A stretch of 64,000 nucleotides of DNA from Bin80 sp965209015 (GTDB lineage: Bacteria > Bacteroidota > Rhodothermia > Rhodothermales > Bin80), in the NCBI GenBank assembly GCA_965209015.1, contig OZ242367.1, positions 2,666,001 through 2,730,000 of the forward strand, read 5' to 3'. Made by a program: the position numbers and the translations under genes. Below are positions 8,750 through 17,913 of the stretch, in pieces. The notes below the pieces were generated by a model, which was given only the letters and a program-made list of their open reading frames with translations, did no database searches and was not told the origin of the DNA. Each line of letters starts with the position of its first letter. Position 1 is the stretch's first letter.

Positions 8750-9844
8750 TCAATCCCTCCCATTATTTTTAGCCTGGCTTGAGAGATGAAACTTCTTTGC
8801 AGGCATAATGGGGATCGCTTGAGCCTCTGCCAATTTGCGTACACCTAGCAAGATTTCTTCCTGGATCAGCATGAACTTTGCAAAGTCAGTCGATTTAGTG
8901 AACGCTTGCACTAATACCCCGAGACCTGTGGTGTCAAATTTCGTGAGTCGAACTAAGCTCTGATCTTCATGGATATCCGTCCGCTGGCTGAGTAACTCCC
9001 GGATTGACGTAAGAAATTCCTCTAGCTGTAGTACGGTTACCTCGTGATTCAATGTGACCTCAAAGCGGACTCTTCTTGATTCTCGTTTCGATAGATTACA
9101 GACTTCCGTAGTGGTGAACGTCTGGTTAGGAAATATTGAGAGCGTCTGATCAAATTTTCGAATCTTGGTGCTACGGATTCCTACCTCTTCAACGGACCCT
9201 TCCACTCCATCCACTGAAATAACATCCCCGATCTGGAATGGACGCTCACTGAATATTACAATTGATCCGAACACATTTGAAAGTGTATCTTTGGCAGCAA
9301 AGGCGACTGCTAACCCTCCGATACTCAGGCTCGCTACCAACCCGGTCGCCGAATATCCGAACTGCCCCAGAATGGCCGCAACCAGAATTAACACCAGTAA
9401 TATCTTCACCGTATTGGTGATCGGTGCCACCAGTTGATCATCCAGACGCGTTTCTGTTTTGGCGGCAGCTCGGGCTGCAACGCCTGCAAACACATCTATT
9501 ACATGGAATGCACAGTAAGCAATCACCAGTATCAGGATGACCATCCCCGCGGTAGCTAACCACAGATTGAAATTCAGTGGTTCTTCTGGAAGAGATAGAA
9601 TTCCGATCACAATATTCCATAGAGCAACATTGATCAACAGACTGAAAGGTCGCGTGAGAAGTCGATCCACATCATTGATTATATCCACATCCCCACTCTT
9701 ATTGAAGCGTCGAATTAATCGGCTAAGTACCTTTCGTACAATATAGTAGGCCAAAGCTCCCAGAAGCAGAACGATGACAGAGATAATCAGTCGCCCAACT
9801 GAAATCCCCCATAATATCTGATCGGATAAAAAAGAAAGATCCAT
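8750..9844 (-). CDS. MscS-family mechanosensitive ion channel
   Basis: This 364-residue inner-membrane protein has an N-terminal helix, two or more further helices in the first 130 residues, then the pore-lining TM3 pattern GLVASLSIGGLAVAFAAKD with its Gly/Ala packing. The beta domain follows (SIVIFSERPFQIGDVI, VEEVGIRSTKIR) and then an alpha/beta C-terminal domain. Such channels open when membrane tension rises and release osmolytes. The length exceeds E. coli MscS (286 aa) because of extra N-terminal helices. The WbqC gene is 15 bp upstream in the same direction, suggesting co-transcription. Confidence 0.9.
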   Translation of the reverse strand: MDLSFLSDQILWGISVGRLIISVIVLLLGALAYYIVRKVLSRLIRRFNKSGDVDIINDVDRLLTRPFSLLINVALWNIVIGILSLPEEPLNFNLWLATAGMVILILVIAYCAFHVIDVFAGVAARAAAKTETRLDDQLVAPITNTVKILLVLILVAAILGQFGYSATGLVASLSIGGLAVAFAAKDTLSNVFGSIVIFSERPFQIGDVISVDGVEGSVEEVGIRSTKIRKFDQTLSIFPNQTFTTTEVCNLSKRESRRVRFEVTLNHEVTVLQLEEFLTSIRELLSQRTDIHEDQSLVRLTKFDTTGLGVLVQAFTKSTDFAKFMLIQEEILLGVRKLAEAQAIPIMPAKKFHLSSQAKNNGRD

Positions 9845-9859
9845 GATGTTTTTACTTGA

Positions 9860-10540
9860 TTACAAATGTTCAGCAGAAAGTATCTGTGTTCCTGCACGTA
9901 ATAGACCCGCACTCTGAGGACCATAATTGAAGATTAAATCCAAAACTGACATCTCGGAAACAAATCCCTCAAAAGCCTGACGATAACGCGGATGGGAAAA
10001 ATACAACCTGGCGACCGAATACGGTTCAGGAACTCCGGCCGGAGCCAATAGCTCAACATCAGACCAATTCGCTATGATTGCCTCCACCGTATCAGGAGCC
10101 CCCTCCAATTCGGTCGCAGAAATTAGCGTCGACGAACAACTTAGCCATTGATGTAGTAGTCGGATTGTTGCCATATTTAATCCACCAAGATAGTCCCAAT
10201 CCCGAAGATATAGTTCTTTAATGGAATCTTTATAATGGTCAAAATATGGTGATTGGCTGTAATTATACAAGATTGCTTTCCAGTGACGCTTCCGCCAGCC
10301 TGGTACTGGGCGAATGCGTGTAATAGACTGGGACCGGCCATGTTGCCCGGCTTTGAGGGGCACCGAAACCCATTGCCATCCGTCAGGATTCCGCAGGCGC
10401 ATACGATTCTGTGATGACTGGCGACTGTATTGAAAGGTATCTGCCAGAAGGATAATATCGGCAGCCTGCATCAGTGCAGCCGACGCTAGTCCCGGCCAGT
10501 ACTCTGGAGGACGGATCACAATAGATTTCGAGTGTGCCAT
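9860..10540 (-). CDS. WbqC-family protein
   Basis: The 226-residue soluble protein matches the WbqC-like family across its length: an N-terminal PPEYWPGLASAALMQAADI, then SRQSSQNRMRLRNPDGWQW, SVPLKAGQHG and KAILYNYSQSPYFDHY. The family is widespread in Bacteroidota and occurs in surface-polysaccharide clusters, but its biochemical activity is not well established. It is the first gene of the minus-strand run and is divergent from the LD-carboxypeptidase gene at 10619, so the ~80 bp between them should carry both promoters. Confidence 0.85.
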   Translation of the reverse strand: MAHSKSIVIRPPEYWPGLASAALMQAADIILLADTFQYSRQSSQNRMRLRNPDGWQWVSVPLKAGQHGRSQSITRIRPVPGWRKRHWKAILYNYSQSPYFDHYKDSIKELYLRDWDYLGGLNMATIRLLHQWLSCSSTLISATELEGAPDTVEAIIANWSDVELLAPAGVPEPYSVARLYFSHPRYRQAFEGFVSEMSVLDLIFNYGPQSAGLLRAGTQILSAEHL

Positions 10541-10618
10541 GCAAGTCCAACTATTTAATGGGGTATATCGTTTACTAGTTGGAATTCATTGTCTTCAATT
10601 CATGCTCTATTCTCCATC

Positions 10619-11515
10619 ATGGCATTCTGGACGAGTATAGGGGTCGTTGCACCCGCGAGCGCACCCCTCAATCCTGATCAGCTTGAAAGAGGCCTCACAG
10701 CATTAGCCTCGGATGGGTATGAGGTGCAATGGGATCCGAGCCATCTTACCAAATGTGGCTACCTCAGCGGATCAGATACCCAACGTGCTGCACAATTCAA
10801 CCAGACTCTCGCTCATGCAAGATATTTTTTTGCTGTTCGTGGAGGATATGGGAGCCTGCGAATCCTGGATCAGATAGACTACGCTGCTGCGAAGCGTCTG
10901 CCCGGTGTTCTGGTTGGATACAGTGATATCACCGCTCTACAACTTGCTCTATTCAGCCAAGCTGGATGGCGATCAATCTCGGGACCCGTAGTCGTGGAGT
11001 GGGATGAGATTACCATGGAAATGAGGAACGATGTTCAAAGCCTCTTAGAAGGAAAACTGCCCAACCCAATCAAAAATTTGAATACCGTTCGTGAAGGCAA
11101 ATGTACTGGTACATTATTGGGTGGGAATCTCTCCATGATCGTTCGGATGATTGGTTCGAAATATTTACCCTCTCTCAGAGGGAAGATCCTGTTCATTGAA
11201 GATGTGAATGAACCTCCCTACCGAATTGATGGGCTCCTGACACAAATGAAGCATGCGGGAATCCTTGAGAGACTTGGGGGTTTAATGATTGGTGTTTTTA
11301 CAAAAGCAGGTTCCGAGCCTGGTAGCGAGCCCAATATGGTTATCCAAAATACGATTCTTGAGTGCGTCAAAGAGTATTCTTGGCCGGTCGTTACTGGATT
11401 GAAGTATGGTCACATTCCATCGCGTCGCATTCTCCCGATTGGGGTGACAGCCACTCTAACCGTAGACGCTAAACAGGGTCGACTTGATATCTTGGAACCA
11501 ATTGTTAGTTTATAG
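10619..11515 (+). CDS. LD-carboxypeptidase, peptidase family S66
   Basis: The ATG at 10619 puts TSIGVVAPASAP near the N-terminus, as usual for LdcA; an in-frame TTG at 10589 would add ten residues. The S66 catalytic triad is visible: serine in VGYSDITALQ, glutamate in FIEDVNEPPYRIDGLL and histidine in KYGHIPSRR. The length (298 aa) is normal. The enzyme removes the terminal D-alanine from L,D-linked murein tetrapeptides during cytoplasmic peptidoglycan recycling. It leads a plus-strand run of purine and cell-shape genes; purN starts 61 bp downstream. Confidence 0.88.
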   Translation: MAFWTSIGVVAPASAPLNPDQLERGLTALASDGYEVQWDPSHLTKCGYLSGSDTQRAAQFNQTLAHARYFFAVRGGYGSLRILDQIDYAAAKRLPGVLVGYSDITALQLALFSQAGWRSISGPVVVEWDEITMEMRNDVQSLLEGKLPNPIKNLNTVREGKCTGTLLGGNLSMIVRMIGSKYLPSLRGKILFIEDVNEPPYRIDGLLTQMKHAGILERLGGLMIGVFTKAGSEPGSEPNMVIQNTILECVKEYSWPVVTGLKYGHIPSRRILPIGVTATLTVDAKQGRLDILEPIVSL

Positions 11516-11576
11516 GCATGGTATCGCCCATGGAGTTGATTTTACCCCTGAGCATTTTCAATCTCTTTCATTCGTG

Positions 11577-12227
11577 ATGAGTTTGCGCGTAGCTGTCTTC
11601 GCCTCTGGAGGAGGATCGAATTTTCAGTCACTCGCTGAGCATGCCGATCTATATAAGGTTGTCTTATTGATCAGCAATCATACCCAGGCTGGCGTCCTGA
11701 AGCGTGCACAGGGGTTGGGCATCCGTGCCCATGTGGTCACCCCTCGTACTTTTAAGAACGAGGAGTCCTATGCCGATGCTATTCTCAAATTATTGCATCT
11801 AGAAAAAGTTGAATTGATTGCACTTGCAGGTTACTTATCTAAAATTTCTCCTCCAATCATTGATGCGTTCAAAGGTCGGATCTTGAATATTCATCCTGCT
11901 CTTCTCCCAAACTTTGGAGGTAAAGGCTTCTATGGAAGACGAGTCCATGAGGCAGTCCTTGAAGCGAAGCATTCTGTTAGTGGCGCCACTGTCCACTTCG
12001 TGGATGAAGAGTATGATACTGGGCCGATTCTGCTCCAAGAGAAAGTCCCTGTTCTTGCGGATGATTCACCTGAATCGCTCGCTGCACGCATCCTAACCGT
12101 TGAACATGAACTATTTCCCCGAGCGATTCGCCTGATCGCTCAGGATCGCGTCCGGTTGGAAGGCCGACATGTTACAATTTTACCACTGATTCATGACCAT
12201 ACAACCCTTAGATCTTCCCGTACCTGA
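11577..12227 (+). CDS. purN: phosphoribosylglycinamide formyltransferase
   Basis: PurN transfers a formyl group from 10-formyltetrahydrofolate to GAR in purine synthesis. The start is the ATG at 11577, giving MSLRVAVFASGGGSNFQSL, with the phosphate-binding glycine loop at the N-terminus; longer upstream readings have no family match and overlap the previous gene. Catalytic landmarks are AGYLSKISPPIIDAFKGRIL, the NIHPALLPNFGGKGFYG block containing Asn and His, and HFVDEEYDTGPILLQ with the catalytic Asp. The gene overlaps purH by 35 nt in a different frame, so the two are transcribed together and probably translationally coupled. Confidence 0.93.
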   Translation: MSLRVAVFASGGGSNFQSLAEHADLYKVVLLISNHTQAGVLKRAQGLGIRAHVVTPRTFKNEESYADAILKLLHLEKVELIALAGYLSKISPPIIDAFKGRILNIHPALLPNFGGKGFYGRRVHEAVLEAKHSVSGATVHFVDEEYDTGPILLQEKVPVLADDSPESLAARILTVEHELFPRAIRLIAQDRVRLEGRHVTILPLIHDHTTLRSSRT

Positions 12228-13761
12228 TCAGGTGCGTCCTCGCCGTGCCCTAATATCAGTCTTTGACAAAGAAGGACTGATCCCGTTCGCTAAATGTCTG
12301 CAAAAGCATAAGATTGAACTTGTATCTTCTGGGGGGACCGCCAAGCATCTGCAAACCGCTGGTCTGGATGTTAAGGATGTTGCCGAGATCACCAAATCAC
12401 CTTCCATACTCGGCGGCCGAGTAAAGACACTTCATCCGGCGATCCACGGAGGAATTCTTGCCAGACGAGGTTCCGAAACCGATCGACAAGATCTTGCTGA
12501 ATTCGAGATTGAACCCTTTGATCTTGTGATTGTCAACCTTTACCCCTTTGATGAAGCAACCAGACGTATGGACGTGAGTGATGCCATAGCAGTTGAGAAT
12601 ATTGACATCGGAGGGCCAGCCATGATTCGCGCGGCAGCGAAAAATTTTGCCTATGTAGCGGTGGTGACTTCACCAGATGAGTATCCAATCATCTCCCAAA
12701 CACTAAATGACTCCTCCGGGCATCTCCCACTCTCACTCAGGCGTCGGCTGTCACACACTGCATTCATTCAAACCGCAAACTATGATCATTTGATCGCAAC
12801 CTACTTTGGAAAAGAACAAGACCAACCTGTCCCTGATCACATCAACCTACATTTTCCCCGCACACAGATCCTTCGATACGGAGAAAACCCCCATCAGAAA
12901 GCGGCCTTCTATGGAAATCAAGAACAATTCTATACTCAGCTTCACGGGAAAACTCTCTCTTATAACAATCTGATTGACTTGGACGCTGCCCTTGCACTCA
13001 TTAGAGAGTTCATCGATGAAGACCCAACGGTCGCAATTCTTAAACACACGAACCCCTGTGGAGTATCAGCAAGCAACTCATTACTGAAGGCTTGGCATCA
13101 AGCCTTTGCTACGGATACCCAGTCCCCCTTTGGTGGGATCGTTGTAATGAATCAAATCTGTACACTTGAATTGGCCAAAGAACTAGATTCCGTCTTTTTA
13201 GAGATCGTTATTGCCCCTGACTTTGATGCGGAAGCACTGACTTGGCTGCAGATGAAAAAGAATCGTCGAATCATTCAATTCTCCTCTACATCTGGGAGCG
13301 AATACCACCTGCGCCATACCCTTGGGGGGCTCCTGTACCAAACCCCAGACTCACCGGCTGGAAATGATCCCCTGACAACAGTTACGAGCCGTGCACCAAC
13401 GGAGCATGAGCTCCGTGATCTATCATTTGCTTGGCGCGTGGCAAAACATGTTAAGAGTAATGCGATTGTGTATGCAAAAAATCGCCAGACACTAGGGATT
13501 GGAGCAGGACAGATGAGCCGGATTGATGCGTCAGAAATTGCTGTATCCAAGGGTAAGAAATCTGACTTGGATTTTGAAGGATGTGTCGTTGCTTCGGATG
13601 CATTCTTCCCCTTTCCCGATGGATTGCTTGCCGCAGCAGATAGTGGTGCAGTTGCTGCCGTTCAGCCGGGAGGCTCTGTTCGAGATAGCGAAGTAATTGC
13701 TGCCGCGAATGAGCGGGGAATGGCAATGGTATTTACTCATACGCGACACTTTCGTCACTAA
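12193..13761 (+). CDS. purH: bifunctional AICAR transformylase / IMP cyclohydrolase
   Basis: PurH performs the last two steps of IMP synthesis. The N-terminal MGS-like cyclohydrolase domain (residues ~15-150) shows ALISVFDKEGL, SSGGTAKHL and GGRVKTLHPAIHGGILARR. The C-terminal transformylase domain shows RYGENPHQKAAFY, the KHTNPCGVS catalytic Lys-His region, FGGIVVMN and DAFFPFPDG. The 522-residue length is normal. Its start lies inside purN. It is followed 37 bp later by mreB, an unusual but plausible read-through arrangement. Confidence 0.95.
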   Translation: MTIQPLDLPVPDQVRPRRALISVFDKEGLIPFAKCLQKHKIELVSSGGTAKHLQTAGLDVKDVAEITKSPSILGGRVKTLHPAIHGGILARRGSETDRQDLAEFEIEPFDLVIVNLYPFDEATRRMDVSDAIAVENIDIGGPAMIRAAAKNFAYVAVVTSPDEYPIISQTLNDSSGHLPLSLRRRLSHTAFIQTANYDHLIATYFGKEQDQPVPDHINLHFPRTQILRYGENPHQKAAFYGNQEQFYTQLHGKTLSYNNLIDLDAALALIREFIDEDPTVAILKHTNPCGVSASNSLLKAWHQAFATDTQSPFGGIVVMNQICTLELAKELDSVFLEIVIAPDFDAEALTWLQMKKNRRIIQFSSTSGSEYHLRHTLGGLLYQTPDSPAGNDPLTTVTSRAPTEHELRDLSFAWRVAKHVKSNAIVYAKNRQTLGIGAGQMSRIDASEIAVSKGKKSDLDFEGCVVASDAFFPFPDGLLAAADSGAVAAVQPGGSVRDSEVIAAANERGMAMVFTHTRHFRH

Positions 13762-13798
13762 TATATCTCTCTAATGTGCTTCCGCCTTCAAACAGACA

Positions 13799-14809
13799 AT
13801 GGGGTTATTCAATTTTAATACAGACGTTGCCGTTGACTTAGGAACGGCAAATACACTGGTTTATGTAAAGGGGCAAGGAATTGCGCTCAACGAAGCCAGT
13901 ATTGTTGCAGTTGACCGTGGGACCAATAAAGTCATCGCAATCGGCAACAGTGCATTAACCATGCACGAGAAAACTCACGAAAATATTCGAACTGTTTATC
14001 CCCTCAAAGATGGTGTCATTGCTGATTTTGAATTAGCCGAGTACTTGATCCGGGGGCTGGTTAAAAAAATACAGGTCGGCTGGATCAAAACGATTCGCCA
14101 GATGGTGATCTGTATCCCCAGTGGAACCACCGAAGTTGAAAAACGGGCCGTTCGAGATAGTGCGCAACATGCGGGCGCACGAAAAGTCTACCTGATTGCT
14201 GAACCCATGGCTGCTGCCATTGGCATTGGATTGACCGTAGATGAGCCTGTAGGGAACATGATCGTTGATATTGGTGGAGGCACCACCGAAATTGCTGTGA
14301 TTGCTCTGAATGGGATCGTTGTAGATCAGTCCTTGCGTGTGGGAGGCAATGAATTTGATGATGCGATCCTAGCTTACTTCAAGCATTACCACAACTTGGT
14401 GATTGGTCATCGCACCGCGGAACGGATTAAGCACTCCATAGGAAGCGCGGTTGAAATGGAGCAAGAAATGGAATTATCCATTAAGGGGCAAGACTCTAGC
14501 AGCGGTATGCCAAAAGTACACACGATCACATCGGAGGAAGTACGTGCGGCGCTCTCCCAGGTGATCAGTAATATCTCTACGGCTGTGATTGCCTGTCTTG
14601 AGCGAACACCTCCTGAACTCGGATCCGATATTCTTGAACGAGGAATTATGCTCACCGGAGGTGGTGCACTTCTGAATGGGATGGACCAAGTCATCCGAAA
14701 TCGTGTAGATATTCCTGTCTACGTTGCAGAAGACCCTCTCACTGCGGTCGTCCGTGGAACCGGTAAGATTCTTGAAGATGTATTTTCCTATTCGGATGTT
14801 CTGCTCTGA
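13799..14809 (+). CDS. mreB: rod shape-determining actin homologue MreB
   Basis: MreB forms membrane-associated filaments that direct lateral wall synthesis. Visible are the phosphate 1 motif DVAVDLGTANTLVYVKG, the connecting and phosphate 2 region MIVDIGGGTTEIAVI, and the adenosine motif GIMLTGGGALLNGMD. The short hydrophobic MGLFNF start is consistent with an N-terminal membrane contact. Its 336 residues match the family. mreC follows after 54 bp; no mreD is present next to it. Confidence 0.96.
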   Translation: MGLFNFNTDVAVDLGTANTLVYVKGQGIALNEASIVAVDRGTNKVIAIGNSALTMHEKTHENIRTVYPLKDGVIADFELAEYLIRGLVKKIQVGWIKTIRQMVICIPSGTTEVEKRAVRDSAQHAGARKVYLIAEPMAAAIGIGLTVDEPVGNMIVDIGGGTTEIAVIALNGIVVDQSLRVGGNEFDDAILAYFKHYHNLVIGHRTAERIKHSIGSAVEMEQEMELSIKGQDSSSGMPKVHTITSEEVRAALSQVISNISTAVIACLERTPPELGSDILERGIMLTGGGALLNGMDQVIRNRVDIPVYVAEDPLTAVVRGTGKILEDVFSYSDVLL

Positions 14810-14863
14810 TCCGTAGTCGTTCCCTGACCTTTTATCATTAGCCTATATGGAGTGCATGAAGGG

Positions 14864-15691
14864 ATGATGAATTTGTTTTACAACCTGCGCCCCCTCATCC
14901 TATTGGTCGTTCTGCTCTCTTCTTCCATCATCGTGATGGCGAACGCGGACCGCCCCTTCATGTGGAATATTCGCGCTCAAACACTAAAGTTGGTGTGGGC
15001 GATTGAGCATCAGATCAGTTGGGCCACAGAAGTCCTCCTCTCGGCGCGAGAAAATCGAAATCTCCGTAATTCAAATCTGCAATTATCCAGTGAACTTATA
15101 CGATTGCGGATCGCTGGGCATGAAAATGAACAACTACGGCAGGCATTAGGGTGGAAACAGAAGCATGAATTTGAGACGATTCCTGCCCGTATCATCGCGC
15201 GGGAGCCTCTCGCCGATGGCAAAAAATTCTTCATTCTGGATGTGGGTAGTGCCCAAGGAGTGGATGTGAATATGGCTGTTATCAGCCATGAGGGAATTTT
15301 GGGGCGGATTATTCATGTCAGTAGCGATTATAGTCAGGTCATGCCCTATCTGCATTCGGAGTTTCACGTCCCGGTCATGATTGATACACTCGGTTCTGTC
15401 GGCATAATTTCAGGCAAGGGAAGCACACCTGACTCTCTAGTGCTCCATGACGTAGTGAAAACGGAAAGTGTTCAAATTGGACAGAGAGTGATCACTCATG
15501 AGGCCAGTGGGGTATTTCCTCCGCATCTCCTGGTTGGTACCATCGCAGACTATACATCCGAGCCAAGTAGAAATTTCTGGATGATCAAAGTCAAGCCCTC
15601 CGCCCCCTTGCATAAAACCCATTTTGCATTTGTGGTCGTTAGTGGATCGAATCGTCTGCCGACCTTCTCGGAAGCCCCACCGAATTACTGA
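14864..15691 (+). CDS. mreC: rod shape-determining protein MreC
   Basis: This is a bitopic inner-membrane protein with one N-terminal helix (about residues 6-26, LRPLILLVVLLSSSIIVMA), a coiled-coil (LLSARENRNLRNSNLQLSSEL) and the beta-rich periplasmic MreC domain (VDVNMAVISHEGILGRI, LGSVGIISGKG, VFPPHLLVGTI). MreC links MreB to the elongation synthases PBP2 and RodA, both encoded at 45.7-48.8 kb. I take the ATG at 14864; a GTG at 14852 or ATG at 14867 are alternatives. The next gene is a DacB-type carboxypeptidase, not mreD. Confidence 0.92.
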   Translation: MMNLFYNLRPLILLVVLLSSSIIVMANADRPFMWNIRAQTLKLVWAIEHQISWATEVLLSARENRNLRNSNLQLSSELIRLRIAGHENEQLRQALGWKQKHEFETIPARIIAREPLADGKKFFILDVGSAQGVDVNMAVISHEGILGRIIHVSSDYSQVMPYLHSEFHVPVMIDTLGSVGIISGKGSTPDSLVLHDVVKTESVQIGQRVITHEASGVFPPHLLVGTIADYTSEPSRNFWMIKVKPSAPLHKTHFAFVVVSGSNRLPTFSEAPPNY

Positions 15692-15700
15692 TTCCTGCAC

Positions 15701-17170
15701 ATGCGTTCAATGATATACCTGATTGCATTACTCGCAATCCAGCCTCGTTGGTGCCCAGCGCAAACCGTACTGGATTCTATCCTCAATGAACGTCCTCACG
15801 CATGGTGGGGGAGTATGGTGGTGGATCTCGTCTCTGGAGATACCTTGTTCATGCGTAATGCCGAGCGGAGCTTTATCCCCGCTTCTGTTACAAAACTATT
15901 CACTACCTCGGCTATACTTGACCAATTGGGACCGGACTACCAGTATGTAACCAGTCTCTATATGGATGGAACTCAGGACGGAGAGGTTCTCTGGGGAAAT
16001 CTTATCGTGCGAGGTGCGGGGGACCCTTCAACCGGATCCCCCGGAGCAGAGTGGATGACTCTCTTCCATACGTTTGCAGATTCACTGCGCTCCCTCGGAA
16101 TTCGTGAAATACGCGGAGATATTATCGGAGATGATAATGTATTTGATGACGTACCGCTGGGGACTGACTGGAGTTGGGAAGATCTAACCTATGGATATGC
16201 TGCTCAGATCAGTGGACTAACGTTCCATGATGCGATCGTAGATCTGCGCGCATTTCCAACAAGCCCAGGCGAAAAGACCTCCCTCTCTATTACTCCGAAT
16301 GTGGAAGACTACCTGTTGATTGAGAACCAGACGGTCACGCTTCCAAGAAGCTATCCACTTATTGAATCTCATGTCCGCATCCCGGAATCAAATCGAATCA
16401 TGATTTCAAGCGAGGTTCCGCTTGGTCGCTCCGAATCAGAGAATATCACCGTCCACAACCCGACGCTCTATTTTGTGTATGGGCTCAAAATGATTCTTGT
16501 ATCAAACGACATCCTTGTTCATGGGCAACTCCTTGATATTGACGACTTATCCGAGGAGTTCACTTATTCAGATGCTCAGATCATTGCGCAACATCGGTCG
16601 CCTCCTCTATCTGAGTTGATTGCAACCGTTAACAAAGAGAGTCATAATCTATATGCAGAGCATTTGCTAAAAACCTTGGGACACGAACGTCCAGACTTGG
16701 ATAAGGATATTGAATCTGGATCAGCGGCCATGGGGATAACTGCTGCTATGCGGACCTATGCAAAAGCGGAAGTAGATACTGCACGAATCCAGTTAGTGGA
16801 CGGATCTGGGCTCTCCCGCAAAAATCTGATCAGTCCAGCGATGACCATTGCACTCCTTCGCTACATGGCATCCTATCCAGATCTGGAGTCTCGGGATTCA
16901 TTCTTGTCTTCCTTGGCCGTTGGTGGCAAGGATGGAACCCTTGAATTTCGATTTACCAGAAATTCCCCTGGCTATGGACATGTCTTCGCAAAAACAGGAA
17001 CCCTGGGAAATGTAAGCTCTCTTGCGGGATATATCTTGCAGGATCATAGCCCCAAACTAGCATTCGTAATTTTTGCCAATCATTTTCAGGGAGGTCACGC
17101 GGATGTCCGTATAATTCAGGATTCCTTTGTGAACACCCTCATCCATTCGTATGTTGAAAGAAACGAATAA
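15701..17170 (+). CDS. dacB: D-alanyl-D-alanine carboxypeptidase/endopeptidase, PBP4 type (peptidase S13)
   Basis: A periplasmic penicillin-binding protein of 489 residues with a signal peptide ending near WCPAQT. The active-site motifs are SVTK (serine nucleophile, in IPASVTKLF), SHN (in NKESHNLYAEHLL) and KTG (in FAKTGTLGNVSS). The long insert between SxxK and SxN is typical of family S13. It cleaves D-Ala-D-Ala and cross-link peptides during wall remodelling. The gene starts nine bases after mreC and is likely co-transcribed with mreBC. Confidence 0.92.
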   Translation: MRSMIYLIALLAIQPRWCPAQTVLDSILNERPHAWWGSMVVDLVSGDTLFMRNAERSFIPASVTKLFTTSAILDQLGPDYQYVTSLYMDGTQDGEVLWGNLIVRGAGDPSTGSPGAEWMTLFHTFADSLRSLGIREIRGDIIGDDNVFDDVPLGTDWSWEDLTYGYAAQISGLTFHDAIVDLRAFPTSPGEKTSLSITPNVEDYLLIENQTVTLPRSYPLIESHVRIPESNRIMISSEVPLGRSESENITVHNPTLYFVYGLKMILVSNDILVHGQLLDIDDLSEEFTYSDAQIIAQHRSPPLSELIATVNKESHNLYAEHLLKTLGHERPDLDKDIESGSAAMGITAAMRTYAKAEVDTARIQLVDGSGLSRKNLISPAMTIALLRYMASYPDLESRDSFLSSLAVGGKDGTLEFRFTRNSPGYGHVFAKTGTLGNVSSLAGYILQDHSPKLAFVIFANHFQGGHADVRIIQDSFVNTLIHSYVERNE

Positions 17171-17325
17171 GCATACCACGCATACTACGAGTCTGATTCA
17201 CAGATTCATTCATCTTGACCTGAATTTATTTTGATCATCCAATTTGGCTCAGAAGATCGGATCTCCACCTTTCAACGTAGCATAACCACGCTGCTGAAAT
17301 AGTGTATTTGCTTCCTTAACTATAC

Positions 17326-17913
17326 ATGGAAGGGCCCACCCTACACAGTACGACCGTCATTGGCGTGCGCCGACATAATACGGTTGCTATGGGATCTGAT
17401 GGACAGGCAACCTTGGGTAGCACGGTGATGAAACACAAAGCCCAAAAAGTTCGCCGTCTCTACGATGGGAAGGTACTCGCTGGATTCGCTGGATCCACAG
17501 CTGACGCATTTACCTTGTTTGAACGCTTTGAAGACAAACTGAAGCAGTACGGGGGGAATCTCACGCGAGCTTCCGTAGAGCTCGCAAAAGATTGGCGTAC
17601 AGATCGATACTTACGTCGGTTAGAAGCACTTCTGGTAGTTGCGACAATTGACAGGTTATTGCTACTCAGCGGCAGTGGAGATATCATTGAACCAGACGAT
17701 GATATTGTAGCGATTGGCAGTGGTGGCTCTTTCGCCCTCGCTGCTGCCCGCGCTATGATTAAACATGCACCAGAGTTGACAGCTACAGAGATTGTGACGG
17801 ATTCACTTGACGTCGCAGCAGATATTTGCGTATACACAAATCATTCCTTAACCGTACTCGAGATTGACCATCCTTCGGAGGAAAAGGATAATGACCATGA
17901 TGAGAATATCTGA
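17326..17913 (+). CDS. hslV: ATP-dependent protease peptidase subunit HslV
   Basis: HslV forms the proteolytic double ring of the HslUV protease. The sequence carries an eight-residue propeptide before the conserved TTVIGVRR, so Thr9 would become the N-terminal nucleophile after processing. MGSDGQATLGSTVMK, KVRRLYDGKVLAGFAGSTADAFTL and IGSGGSFALAAARA are family signatures. The 195 residues include a charged C-terminal tail (EEKDNDHDENI) beyond the usual end. The partner hslU lies 663 bp downstream, unusually far for this pair. Confidence 0.95.
   Translation: MEGPTLHSTTVIGVRRHNTVAMGSDGQATLGSTVMKHKAQKVRRLYDGKVLAGFAGSTADAFTLFERFEDKLKQYGGNLTRASVELAKDWRTDRYLRRLEALLVVATIDRLLLLSGSGDIIEPDDDIVAIGSGGSFALAAARAMIKHAPELTATEIVTDSLDVAADICVYTNHSLTVLEIDHPSEEKDNDHDENI

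Noticed and set aside
10541..10618. Possible promoter boxes between the WbqC and LD-carboxypeptidase genes
   Set aside because: The interval must hold two promoters, but no box combination was distinct enough to call.
11484..11576. N-terminal extension of purN
   Set aside because: The upstream part overlaps the LD-carboxypeptidase gene and has no family match; the conserved start is at 11577.
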